Shown here one piece after another: positions 50,925 through 61,731 of a DNA stretch of 64,000 nt; the first letter of the stretch is position 1; each line of letters starts with the position of its first letter. The notes below the pieces were generated by a model. It saw only the letters and a list, made by a program, of their open reading frames with translations, was not told where the DNA came from and ran no database searches. This DNA comes from Zygophlyctis sp. KS116 (Eukaryota > Chytridiomycota), in NCBI GenBank assembly GCA_054661495.1, contig BAAFSQ010000012.1, positions 1 through 64,000 of the forward strand. The letters are read 5' to 3'. The position numbers and the translations under genes were made by a program.

Positions 50925-51553
50925 ATGTTTTCTGTATGATTGGAGCATTAATGATAGGGATCCGATAGTAATCTGACTAATATTGATACTGATCAGACTC
51001 ATCAGAATGCAATCCCAGGACCAGCAGGAAAGCTGCCACAAATCTCTATTCAAGAGAAGCAGCGGCTGTTCAAGAGTTTCGGTCTAAAACCAAAGATCAC
51101 AGAGCCTCCAATGCTATCGACGGAACCTCCTCAACGGCAAAAGGAGTCAGACTTTGAGAGTCTTTCTTGGATCAAGGCGAAATCAATAGCCGGGAGCCAC
51201 AAATTGGCAGAAATCAGCTCTCTAAAATCAATTCCTAAAATATTACTAGTGATTCATTCATTGCAGATTATAAATGATCAGGCAAATGTGATGCTAAAGG
51301 ATGAAACGGGAATGATGCAAGGGACGTTACATCCAGAGGTATTGTCTCTGGGGAAATTACAGGTTGGATGGGTACTTGAACTCGGTAAAATTGAAATATC
51401 AAACTTGTTAAAACTATAGAAAATGTAGGGATATTTAGGCCGTTTAAAAATGTATGCCATTTAAATATTACATTGGCTTGTATAAAATCCATATTTGCGG
51501 AACATGGTGATAGAAGAGTTTTTAAAACAAATGGTACTATTTATCATGATTAA
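50925..51553 (+). CDS. HROB: HROB (C17orf53)-like MCM8-MCM9 loading factor
   Basis: Exons 50925-50933, 50958-51384 and 51420-51553 encode 189 residues. The first exon codes only for Met-Phe-Ser. The conserved NAIPGPAGKLP motif near the N-terminus matches the PGPAG motif of HROB. The OB-fold domain (DUF4539) includes ILLVIHSLQII, VMLKDETGMMQGTLHPEVL and NVGIFRPFKNVCHLNIT. HROB loads the MCM8-MCM9 helicase for DNA synthesis after strand invasion in homologous recombination. The protein is far shorter than vertebrate HROB because the disordered N-terminal region is missing. The 9-nt first exon is the least certain part. Confidence 0.75.
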
Positions 51554-51638
51554 ATCATAAATTCTGTAAATACTAACAATATAGAAAATTCTCCAGTGTT
51601 AATTGATCCAGAATTATTATCAGAATTTACAATTTGAT

Positions 51639-52445
51639 TTAATCATTCATTTTTCCATACCAAGATGATTTGTAGATATTAAGTAAATATAAACAAGTTT
51701 CTAATATTAAATAGAATAAAATACCTTTAATATCACTTGTTTTAACATTAAATATTTTATCTATTCTGTTGTAAAGATTGATTGGATTATTTTTGCTATC
51801 AACTGATTCACCAGGAGTTAATTCTATTGCCATATACCAACATGCAGCTAAAATTGTTTTGAATGGAAAAATGATGCATGCAGGTGTATGAAAACTAAAA
51901 TAAAAATTTAGTAAAATTACCAATCAGAAAATAGTATCCAAGTTAATTGTTTCAAGACTTGAGATGCTTTTATCTTTGAAGCAGACTCTAAAAATTCTGG
52001 AAAAAAATCTTCAATGTCCATATCAAATGTGATTGTTACCAAGACATATTCTTCAAAAAATATGACTGCATCTCTCCATTTTTCCTAAAATTAAATTGAA
52101 CCAACTTACAAATTCTTTATCAGAGAACTCCAGTCCCATAACTTTAGCATATAAGGAAATCAAATCCTTTAATTTAATATGAACATCATAAAGTTTTAAC
52201 GATAAATACAGACAAGCCAGTGCAACTTCTCTAAAGTTATGTCCTTTGAGAGATCGACGCATGTAAAACCGTTGATAAAATATCATGCCAACATGTAGCG
52301 AATGTATTGGAGCTCTAGTGTGCGCACCAACTCTAAAGATAATCAGCGTCCCTTGGCTTCGATCTTTCCATTCTCTTTCAAATGAAATCCCATCTTTCTT
52401 AGAAGGCGAATCTTCTAGCTCTTGTCGAGTGAATAGCCAACTCAT
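51639..52445 (-). CDS. Cyclin T/K-like transcriptional CDK cyclin
   Basis: Exons 52445-52110, 52084-51921, 51894-51725 and 51700-51639 encode 243 residues. The N-terminus WLFTRQELEDSPSKKDGIS and the cyclin box (MIFYQRFYMRRSLKGHNFREVALACLYL split across helices) match cyclins T, K and L. The second fold is degenerate but present. There is no C-terminal RS domain, which argues against cyclin L. The partner is expected to be CDK9 or CDK12, phosphorylating the RNA polymerase II tail. Confidence 0.85.
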
Positions 52446-52663
52446 TTTTTATCGTCAGTTTGAGGTACTAGGTGCCTATACTTTTGCCATTGCTCCAATA
52501 GCATACTGCATACGTAGTACTTTATATATATGTCCAATCTTGGCTCTTTAGATTATAATACTCGCAGTAATAATGCTTTTGAAATTTCCCCAATGCAGTG
52601 CGGGTAATGCGCAATGGATGCAACTAGTTTACTGTGACGTCAGTACGATTTTAAATTCCTTAC
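52446..52663. other. Divergent intergenic region, nothing recognised
   Basis: These 218 bp separate the cyclin and the condensation-fold gene. They contain stops in all frames, a TATATATA stretch near 52525 and a TGACGTCA palindrome at 52635-52642, which is a CRE/ATF-type site. Any regulatory role is inference. Confidence 0.4.
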
Positions 52664-55600
52664 ATGAAAAACGATTCTACAAGATCAGATAGGTTAAAGA
52701 GACTATCATCATTAATGAAATCAGAGCCTAATCTGTCTAAACAATCTAACCAGTCATTGATAACGCTAAATTCATCATTTATGCCGCTTTCAAAACCAAT
52801 GCCATTAGTTAGACCAGTATCTGCATCTAAAAGATCTATAACTGAAGCAAAAAGACCAATTTCAGGATCAGTTAGACCTTTATCATCCCAGACATCTCTA
52901 TCAGTCACTTCAAGACCAAAGTCTGCTAAAGCTACAAATTCAATTTCTAACGGGTCATTATCAAGGCCAAAAAAGTCTGTATCGTTTATAAATGCTCAGG
53001 AAAAGTCTAATGATACACTATTCAAGAGATGTCCAACACCTGCTGCAAGTGTCACTTTAGGAGATTTACAAGTTCAAGAAGCGTCAAATGCAATTACAAT
53101 AGAACAGGATCAACGATCGCTTATTGAAATTGATCATGATGAGGCATTGATAGAAGAATCTGAAGATTTTTATGCAAGACTGGAAAATGAGAATGAATAC
53201 TTTCTCACACCCTTTCAAACATATATATATGATGAACTCTATCCAAATTCTGATGATCCAAAAAAATTAGAGACTGATGGGAGTAGGCTGTATATTGCTA
53301 GAGCTATTAGATTAAAACAGGGAATAATTTATGCGGATTTGAAGTTGGCAGTTAATCGGGTCGTCTCGCTTTATCCGATTTTGGAAACGGTATTTTTTAG
53401 AAATGAAAAAATACTGGATGCAGATGTTGTAGGTACATTACCCAGATATAGAGAATGGGACTCAGAATCGGATTTATATTTGGAAAAAATCAATACTGTT
53501 CAAAACTTTGAATTACAAAATTCAGATCCTGAAATACTAGCTGATTTTACTACAAAATGGATGAGGGGTCATTTAAACTTTAACCATCTATTTAAAGTTT
53601 TATTTATTCCTTCAGATCAAAATTCAAATATTTCAGATACCTTGGTTTTTATCGGTGCTAATATTGTACTGGATAGCCTTAGCGTCGCATTTCTTAATCA
53701 AGAAATTATGAATTTATACAGTTCTATTGCTCAATATAGGAAAATGGGGATTGCAGAAAATCGACTTTTTAATTTTCTTTCAAATTATAAAGTAAAGGAA
53801 AAGGCTTCATTTTTGCAATTTTCTCAAGGATGTGTTGACAGTAGGTTTTCAATGGACTTTTGGAGAACGCAATGCATGGAAGCCGTCCAAGAAACAGTCG
53901 AATTTGAAGAACGAGAAGAATTTTTAAAGCAGATAAAGAAACTTGGAATCGAAAAATATAATTTACAAGGGTCAAAGGAAAGTTTAACAAAACGAATGGG
54001 CAATCTGTCAAATGAGCTCAAGAATTTGCTTCAGCAAAGAAAAAAATTAGACAGTGGCATGAATGGAGAAGGCCCGATGACTCACTTTACAGATCCAACA
54101 ACAAAGGAAGTTATGGCGATCAGTGTTGACGCTAAAGATGCATTATTGCAATCGGTTCTTGGAATAGAAGGTAGTAATACCGAGAGCATAGTGTCCTTTT
54201 TGGATAAACACGGTGTTCCCAAAGATGTACAAAGAAAAATCAATGCATCTTCGTTACCAATTGAAACTTTTTCAGAGCTAAATCAGCAATCTCTTGCCAA
54301 TGTTCCAATATTAGCCAGAGAGAGAAGAAAAATATTGGCTTTGGCAGAATATATATCTAGCCGTATTAGGGAAAGTTTCCACGAGCAGCATAAAATCAAA
54401 GGAAACTATGAGCGTAGAATTTTGAAAACAAGGCGTGATTTGGAAAAAGTAAACGACATGCTTGCTGTAGTGAAAGAGCGATTAGAGATCAATGATGATA
54501 TGAATCTGCGACTAAATGCAATCATTAACCCCCCAATTTATGACGAAAGAATTTTACCATTGAACCTGAATACTGTCACAGCTGGTAATTATAACAGTGA
54601 AATCAACTTTAATCAAACATCATATTCTTTTGTCCCTTTTACTGTAAAAGATGAAGTTGTGGTCCAGCTCAGAAATTTTAGAGAAGCATATTTACTATCA
54701 AAACAAAACTCAGCCGGAGGAAAAGATTCCGGATCATCATCGGTTGAAATCATCACATCAGATGAATCTGATTCAGAAAAATTTAACGAAGAAACTCAAA
54801 CTCACAATCGAAAGCTTAGAAATGCAAATTCAGTGTGTATGGCAGCATTTTGTGTTTTGTTGAGGCATATTTCTGGCCAAGATAAATTTTCAATCGGACT
54901 TACTCAATCATATCGATATAGGGATATGCTTGTTGGACCGGTGAGTGATACTGTCCCACTCAAGATTGATCTTACAAAAAAAAGATTGGAATTTCGTTCT
55001 CTATTTTCTAAAATGTATCGGGGAATGTATCATGCACTTCATCAGGGTGCAGCTTGTCCTTTATATAAAATTGCTAAAAAGTATTCTCATGTGGGACACC
55101 TTCCGATTAGATTTGAATATATCTCGTATAAAGAATTTCAACGCTGGCAAAAAGCAGGAATTACTATGGAGGATTTGATGGATGAATCTCTAAATGCTTC
55201 AAATGAAGGGCTTGGATTCACAAAATTATGGACTATGAATGAAAGTGATCCATTTGATTTAAAACTTGTCTTGGTAGAAACGAAAGATTCGATAGAGGGA
55301 GGATTTGTCTATCGGCCAGAAAAGTTTACTCCTTCACAAATTACTAAATGGATGATTAAATTCCAGTCTATTTTATCATCAATTGAATATTCTCAGCGCA
55401 AAATCAGAATATCAACAATGATTTCAAGGTATTTTTGAGTAAATTTAATAATTATAGATTGTACCACTCAATGTGGACTAAAAGCATGGATGGATTATCT
55501 AATACCTTTAGCTTTTCTAGTTTTGCTGATTTGCATACTCCATTGGATTCACGAAATAATTTATCTTCTGATGACGAGAGAGATGAAATAGAAAATAGTC

Positions 55601-55779
55601 AGAATACTCTTGCTGCATCTTCGAATGAATTGAAAGCTACAAAAAGCAGTCTAGAAATCTATGCATCCTTACCATCACTAAATCCAGAAAGACTAAAAAC
55701 CTCACTGCCACCTTCTGATAAACCCCAAAAACAAGTTCAAAGTACAGATACAATTTATCTAGAAAGCTTAAGAATTTAA
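52664..55779 (+). CDS. Stand-alone condensation-fold protein with SAM/coiled-coil insertion
   Basis: Exons 52664-55428 and 55458-55779 encode 1,028 residues. Residues 1 to about 165 are Ser-rich and disordered. From about 170 a condensation (CoA-dependent acyltransferase) N-lobe starts (LTPFQTYIYDELYP; VVSLYPILETVFF). At the HHxxxDG position near residue 330 it reads GANIVLDS, so both histidines are missing. Residues of about 410-640 form coiled coils around a SAM-like domain (IVSFLDKHGVPKDVQRKI). The C-lobe resumes near 650 (LVGPVSDTVPLKIDL; YHALHQGAACPLYKIA). There is no adenylation or carrier domain. The C-terminal 115 residues are polar. Catalysis is doubtful; a scaffold or binding role is inferred. 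Its stop overlaps that of the atypical Rab gene. Confidence 0.75.
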
Positions 55780-56391
55780 AATTTTATTTTTGTAGCAGCA
55801 TATTCAAAGAGCTCATCCACATTTGTCCGATTTTTCGCAGACACAGATTTGAATTCTACACCCCATTCTGATGCCTTCTTTTGAGCATCTTGGGGCTTAA
55901 TAACAAGAGAATCGGCTTCGTCAATCTAATAATAAGATTTTACTAAAAACCTTTGTGCCACATAATATTATCGGTCCAGTTGGATTTACACGTTTAGCTT
56001 CTTGAACCCAAAATTCTGATTCTAAAAATGAATTCTTATCAAGCATATCAAAGCATATGATAGTAATCTAACCATAATTATTTTCCAAACATTACATGCG
56101 CATCATCCAAAAACTGTGAAACCAAAATCTTATATCTCTCAGCTCCTGATAACGCCCAGACTTGATATGATGCCCTCTTTCTAGATATTAATATTGAGTA
56201 TTACCCTGAAAGGTCGTTCTTTATGGTCATTTCTGCACCCAAAGTTTGTATGTACTCGTTATTAAATTCATTATTAACCCATCTAGTTTTAATTATTGAT
56301 GTTACCGCTGAACGAGGCATGATTTTCCAGCCTTTGATGATCCAGCGAGTACTATTTTAACAGGAGAATAAAGAGTTTCTGCAGAGACCAT
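55776..56391 (-). CDS. Atypical Rab-like small GTPase
   Basis: Exons 56391-56306, 56282-56205, 56180-56096, 56067-55951 and 55925-55776 encode 171 residues. The P-loop GSSKAGKS, a switch-I threonine (YIQTLGAEM), CGTKIDE (TKxD) and SVSAKN are intact. The G3 motif WDTAGQE is replaced by WALSGAE, losing both the Mg-binding Asp and the catalytic Gln. The C-terminus ends TKIKF without prenylation cysteines. It may bind GTP but probably hydrolyses it poorly and is not lipid-anchored in the usual way. The stop codon TAA (complement 55776-55778) overlaps the stop of the convergent gene. Confidence 0.8.
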
Positions 56392-56469
56392 CCGATATTC
56401 GAATTTTCGGACAATAATTGGGTCAATTCTCGCGATAACAGCAATCAATTACCAAATCTCTAATTTCAG

Positions 56470-57971
56470 ATGGAGAAGTCAATAATTTCGTTTACCCCAA
56501 AGCATATCCATTACCCTCCTTCTCCACTCCAGAGATACATTTATATTCCCACCACATTTAGTAATTCTAGATTTTAAATGTGATAGATTCGCCCAAGAGC
56601 ATTGGCAACTACAATATCGCTAGATCCAACACTGAAACTAATAGCATCGCGAATGAGAAGAAGAGAGCGATTGAAATGGAAGATTCAGCTCCTAAAAGAC
56701 TTAAATTAGAGCAAGAATCAATGCAGTGGACAAATGATCATGGAAATATTGCTGATTTAGTAAATGTGATTAAAGATGAAATTAGTAATTATGCTCCATG
56801 TATGCTATTATAATCTTAAATATAGTCGCAGAGGATATTGATCAGACAATTACGCTGTATTATCCAAAGAATTCTGAAGTTTATCCGTTGGCAATTCCTT
56901 TGAAAGATGATTATGATCCTATTCATGATATTCTTCAGACAGCTAGAGTCATTGGTATTTAGTTTAATTTCTAATAGAATAGGCGAACATCTTGTGCCTC
57001 TGGAATTTTCTGAAATTTTAGGCACTTTTAAGACTGGTACTATAAAAATGATTCGCAAGGCAATAAGACATTCTGATTTGGAAGGATTTAAAAATAATGT
57101 TGATTTATTTAACAAGGGGGTTATGGAATTGAGAGACAAAGGCATATTTAATCATATAAGTAGAGAATCAGCAGCAGATTTGGAAATAATTGAACATATA
57201 ATGGAACAATCTTACGCGAGAATAGTTGCTCCAAAGACAAACGCATTAAGAAAATATGAAGGTATTTTAATATTTTAATTTCAAGGATTTTCAAATAATG
57301 TCTATGGAGAAATAAAGCATCCTTTTGTTAAGCAGATAATTAAGCAAACAAATCTGAAATCTGATCAGGTATTTTTAGATATGGTATATTTAATTCCTTA
57401 AGTACTAAGTATTTAGGGGAGTGGAATTGGGAATGTTGTACTTCAAGTTGCAGCTCAAACATTGTGTGATTCTTATGGGATAGAAATTATGGAGTCTCCA
57501 GCAGATCTTGGATTAAGGCAGGCTCAAGAATTTGTTGCAAGGATGGAAAATTATTGTCTTCCTTGTGGGAAAATCACTCTCAAAAAAGGAGATTTTTTAG
57601 ATAACGAGGCGATTCATGATGTTATTAAAAGGTTTAAACATTTAGTTTTTTACTTTCTTAGGGCAGATGTTATATTCGTAAACAATTACGCTTTTGATGC
57701 AGCTCTAAATCAGTCAATAATTGCCAAATTTTTAGATATCAAAGAGACGTGTCAAATTGTTTCACTAAAAAGTTTTGGTCATGTAGATAGGCGTGCTACT
57801 CTTCATAGAATTAATGCTATAGAGTCAATTTTTGATGTCAAAGAGGTAAGTTTGCTGAGTAGTAATTTATAGTTATACTTTGGTCAAGATCATGTTTCTT
57901 GGATGAATGAACCAGGAAAATATTATATTCATACAATCAACCGTCAAAAAGCTGTGATTGATGGCGAATGA
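56470..57971 (+). CDS. DOT1: Histone H3 lysine-79 methyltransferase Dot1
   Basis: Eight exons (56470-56560, 56587-56799, 56826-56954, 56983-57261, 57286-57383, 57417-57631, 57662-57845, 57873-57971) encode 435 residues. The Dot1 fold shows NNVYGEIKHPFV, the SAM-binding FLDMGSGIGNVVLQVA, an acidic ribose-binding position in IEIMES, KGDFL and the active-site NNYAFDAALN. A basic patch (KKRAIEMEDSAPKRLKLE) upstream could contact nucleosomal DNA or the H4 tail. The enzyme lacks both the long yeast N-terminus and the long animal C-terminus. Its target, H3K79 in nucleosomes, follows from the family. Confidence 0.93.
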
Positions 57972-58043
57972 AATTTATCGCATCTGGTGAATTTTAACGC
58001 AATCATGAAATATTAAGATAATTTTTAGATAAATAGAACATTC

Positions 58044-59546
58044 TTATTTTGCATTAAAACTAAAAAGTCGCTGGAGAGTATTTTTTCTTGGTATATTAGG
58101 TCGCTGTCTTGCTTCCAAACTGGCTGATATCGTCTGCTTTATTTTCTCTTCCATTAGCCTTAGCATTTTTACTTTAGCATCAGGAAATCGTATTAAAATA
58201 ATTTCCAAGTTTTTGCTAGATATTTTTCCCAGATCACAATTAACCATTGTCCGTGCTGAGACTTCTCGAACTTGATTTTGCAACAATGCTACTTCACCAA
58301 TATAATCTCCTCTATGACACACCCGAACGAGATTCTCCCCATTGTATAAACTGGGCGTAGTGATTTCAATTTCACCTTTTAATATAATGTACATATCTCT
58401 AGCTTCATCGCCAACTTTAAAAAGAAAGGTATCGCATGCAACATGAATAGGTTCAATAGCTAATGCTAGTGAAGATATAAAACTTTGATCATGATCTTGA
58501 AATATTTCCATTGAGTTTAAGATATCCCCATAGATACAATTCACTACAGCTTGATGAAGATCTTTTGGTAGATTTTTCCAAGCCATTTTTTCATCTAATC
58601 CATCCAAATGATGAAATTTGATTTTCTCATGCCGCTTGATTTCATCTTGCAATTGAGTAGGAAATTTGTTTTGGCACATGTATGAATGAATTTGCCTGTA
58701 TCTAAACTTGAATTGTTTTTTTCTATGAATTGATTCGTTACTGATTGATATTCTCAAAATTGAATTAATCATACCAAAAAAAGCCCCATAAATAATCGCA
58801 GCAATAAAAAGTTCAAATATTGAATAGACCAACTCAATATCAGTTTTACAGTCTCTTGTATTGAAAACAAATACTTCCATGGCATAATAAATACTCCTAT
58901 AATTTAATATGAATCAAAAGTTTTACATTGAATACTGATCAATCATTTCAGTCGCACCGCCATCTTTTATTATGACTTGATTTACCCATGAATTATCCAA
59001 CTGTTGCGATCCGGACAAACTAAAAAAGAAACAAGCAGACAAATGAACTAGTATCAAAAGTCCGATAATTGACTTTACTAATCTCCCAACTTGAACTGAC
59101 ACATACGGAATCGCCGATTGTACTACTGATTTTAGCAAAGAAGCCAATGCAGGAATAATCTTTATGGCTCTAAGATAGATCCAAATTCTATAATTATAAT
59201 CGTATGGATAACATGCTCCGCTTGATGCAGCCACTAATGGAATAATATCCCATGGCAACCAAAATGCTATTTGAAGAGCCCCACCTTTCTTTATCATCAT
59301 CTTAAACGTTTCCTTTGGAGAATCCTGTAAAGTACCAAATTCATCTCTGTATTGTACCAACATGGATGCTATTAAAACAGCTGCATTAAGAAGATCGCAA
59401 ACATAAAAGAGTGGGAATACTGGTAACAGTTGGCAAGTCCATCCCAATCCCAATGGTAGACTAATGATTTGAATGAAATTAACAATCAAACAAAGATAAA
59501 ACAACCCACAGCTCAGTATTGAATCTTGGGTTATAGTTTTTAGCAT
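58044..59546 (-). CDS. Cyclic-nucleotide-gated/HCN-type channel homologue with altered pore
   Basis: Exons 59546-58927 and 58896-58044 encode 490 residues. Five hydrophobic segments correspond to S1-S5, with an S4-like arginine/lysine segment near YRIWIYLRAIKIIP. S6 (FELFIAAIIYGAFFGMI), a C-linker and a cNMP-binding domain follow, the last with LFKVGDEARDMYIILKGEIE and GDYIGEVALLQNQVREVSA. Where K+ channels have TxGYGD the sequence reads EVFVFNTRDC, so there is no GYG filter. The cytosolic N-terminus is almost absent. Ion selectivity cannot be predicted. The first ATG in frame is 59546; the frame upstream opens with a TTG. It is divergent from MORN3 over 51 bp, and both suggest a flagellar or zoospore role. 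Confidence 0.8.
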
Positions 59547-59597
59547 GATGAATCTACTGATTTGATGAGGTGACGTCGACAAACGTCATTATTCAAA

Positions 59598-60387
59598 ATG
59601 TCTAGATCAACTTCTCTTAAAGATAACAATTCTAAAAAGAATGGAAGTCATGCTATATTATACATGACAAATGGAGATACTTATCATGGAGAATGGAAGA
59701 ATGATCTAAAACATGGTATTTTATTACTATTAAACAATAGGAAATGGAACTTTTACATGGCAAAAAACTGGTAATATTTATCAAGGTGAATGGGCATTTG
59801 ATAAAAGATCTGGATATGGAACTCTTTCAGTCTTAAGCATTGAAACCCCAAATTTAGTCTCTAATGATCCTCACCAATTCATTTCTAATCTTAAAAAGAG
59901 TTTTAAAGCGACTAAAAAGATTATAAAATCATATGCTGGTGAATGGGAATATGATATGAGACATGGAATAGGGACATGTTATTATCCCAATGGTAATATT
60001 TATACTGGACATTGGGAGTATGATATGAAGGAAGGTTGGGGTACAATGGAATATGCAGATGGATCTATATACCAAGGAGAATTTCATAAAGAAAATAGAC
60101 ACGGACAAGGAGTTTTATTATTATCTAGCGGTGATCGATATGAAGGAATGTGGTTTAATGATGTTAAAGAAGGACCAGGAAAATTTATATATAGAATTAA
60201 AAGAAGAGTTTATGAAGGAGAATGGTGTTTAGATTTACCAAAATGTGGAACACTTAAAGATTTACCAGGAATACCTGGATATAATCCAAAATATGCGATT
60301 CCAAAGATTGAACTAGAAAATCCTCAAGAAATTCTAGATACTCAAAAGGAGTTGTTGACTGCAGATCGATTGACTCGTCTAGTATAG
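59598..60387 (+). CDS. MORN3: MORN repeat-containing protein 3
   Basis: Exons 59598-59715 and 59741-60387 encode 254 residues. Six or seven MORN repeats are visible, for example GDTYHGEWKNDLKHGNGTF, NIYTGHWEYDMKEGWGTM and DRYEGMWFNDVKEGPGKF. The C-terminal PKCGTLKD and the IPKIELENP end match human MORN3, a sperm flagellum protein. MORN repeats bind lipids or scaffold proteins. The match over the end region, not just the repeats, is what supports MORN3. Confidence 0.88.
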
Positions 60388-60480
60388 ACCTTGAAACTAA
60401 AACTTCAAATAAAACTTCAAATAAAACTAAATCTAAAACTAAAATTACCTTTTTTAAACCCTAAATTCTTTTACGTGAAA

Positions 60481-60923
60481 ATGAAAGCAGTCACTTGGAA
60501 TAATCGTAATTAGAGTCTTTACTAACATTAGCCTTTATGGGATACATCCATACACTATTAGCTCATGGACCAAAAAGAACTTTAAAGTTGATATTAACCC
60601 TTTCTCAGCCTAAAGTAGGAAAATTAGTAGGAACAGATTCTTTAGGAAATGAATACTATGAAAATAGACTAGAAATTAATTACAGAGACCGATGGATTAT
60701 ATATTCTAAATGGAATTTTGATGCATCTCAAATCCCTGCTGAATGGCACGCATGGATGACACATATGACTGATGAATTACCATCTGGAAAACTTCCATTT
60801 TTCTCTCCAAAAACTTGGAATGAAAACCTAACTGGGACTTTTGGAGCTTTCAAGACTTATTCTACAGTTGTGCCTAAAATTAACTCTTGGAGTCCAAGGG
60901 TTCTAGAAAGGAGTAAAAAGTAA
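60481..60923 (+). CDS. NDUFA12: Complex I subunit NDUFA12 (B17.2)
   Basis: Exons 60481-60505 and 60532-60923 encode 138 residues. The conserved parts are KVGKLVGTDSLGNEYYEN, RDRWIIYSKWN, IPAEWHAWMTHMTDELP and YSTVVPKINSW. It is a small accessory subunit of mitochondrial NADH dehydrogenase. The intron has a perfect ACTAAC branch site. The 8-codon first exon is supported by phase only; translation could also begin at the ATG at 60538. Presence of this gene indicates that complex I is kept. Confidence 0.9.
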
Positions 60924-61032
60924 ATATCATCTTGTCTTTCTTGAGGTCCGAGATTTTGTAAAAAATAGAAATTGAAAATAGAATATAGATGGTGGGTGTC
61001 AAACAGAGTTGTAGGTCTGATTTAGCTTTAAA

Positions 61033-61730
61033 ATGAAAGTGTTGCTAAAAGTAATTATTCTTGGAGACTCTGGAGTAGGAAAAACATCTCTTATGAATCA
61101 ATATGTGAATAGGAAATTTAGTTCTCAGTATAAAGCAACAATTGGTGCAGATTTCTTAACAAAGGAAATTTCTATTGATGATAAATTGGTGACAACTCAG
61201 GTTTTTCTATTTTATTAATTAAAAAGATTTGGGATACAGCAGGACAGGAAAGATTTCAGTCTCTAGGTGTAGCATTCTACAGAGGATCAGATTGTTGTGT
61301 ATTGGTTTTTGACGTGAATAATGCAAAATCATTTGACAGTTTAGACAATTGGAGAGATGAATTCTTATTACAAGCTAATCCTAAAGACTCTTCAGATTTT
61401 CCATTTATTCTAATTGGAAATAAAGTTGATGTAGAAGAGAGTAAACGGCAGGTATTTTTTTTAAATTTTTTAAATTTCTGGTTTCTACTAAAAGAGCAAT
61501 GGCTTGGTGTACATCTAAAGGAAATATACCAGTATTTACTAGTTTTTTCTAAAAATTTATAGTATTTTGAAACTTCTGCAAAGGAAGGTTCAAATGTAGA
61601 AACAGCTTTTGCAACAATTTCAAAGAATGCATTGGCTAGAGAATCTAATACAGAATTTGCTGATTTTCCGGATCCTGTCTCTCTGACACCAGATACTAGA
61701 CATGGAGTGGGTCTGGGAAACTGTTGTTGA
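61033..61730 (+). CDS. YPT7: Rab7/Ypt7 late-endosome/vacuole GTPase
   Basis: Exons 61033-61200, 61227-61451, 61481-61531 and 61563-61730 encode 203 residues. The GTPase motifs are [10 protein letters not shown], the effector loop [13 protein letters not shown] (Rab7 type), [21 protein letters not shown] and ETSAKEG. The C-terminus ends GLGNCC for double geranylgeranylation. Known role: HOPS-dependent fusion at vacuole and late endosome. The second intron (61452-61480) ends in TG instead of AG, yet the flanking protein ([20 protein letters not shown]) is perfectly family-like. Its stop is one base from the RIF1 ATG. Confidence 0.96.
61452..61480 (+). other. GT-TG intron or acceptor-site indel in RAB7
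   Basis: The 29-nt intron starts GTATTT and ends TTTCTG, followed by the conserved codons for Val-Ser-Thr-Lys. No AG acceptor in the interval keeps the Rab7 frame. A single missing A (CTAG to CTG) would explain it, as would a rare GT-TG intron. Confidence 0.7.
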
Positions 61731-61731
61731 A

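Noticed and set aside
50840-50948. Longer 5' exon for the small unknown minus-strand gene, with a RKGTGCIRCTFSPG segment
   Set aside because: It needs a 19-nt intron and would overlap the first exon of HROB. It is kept only as an alternative.
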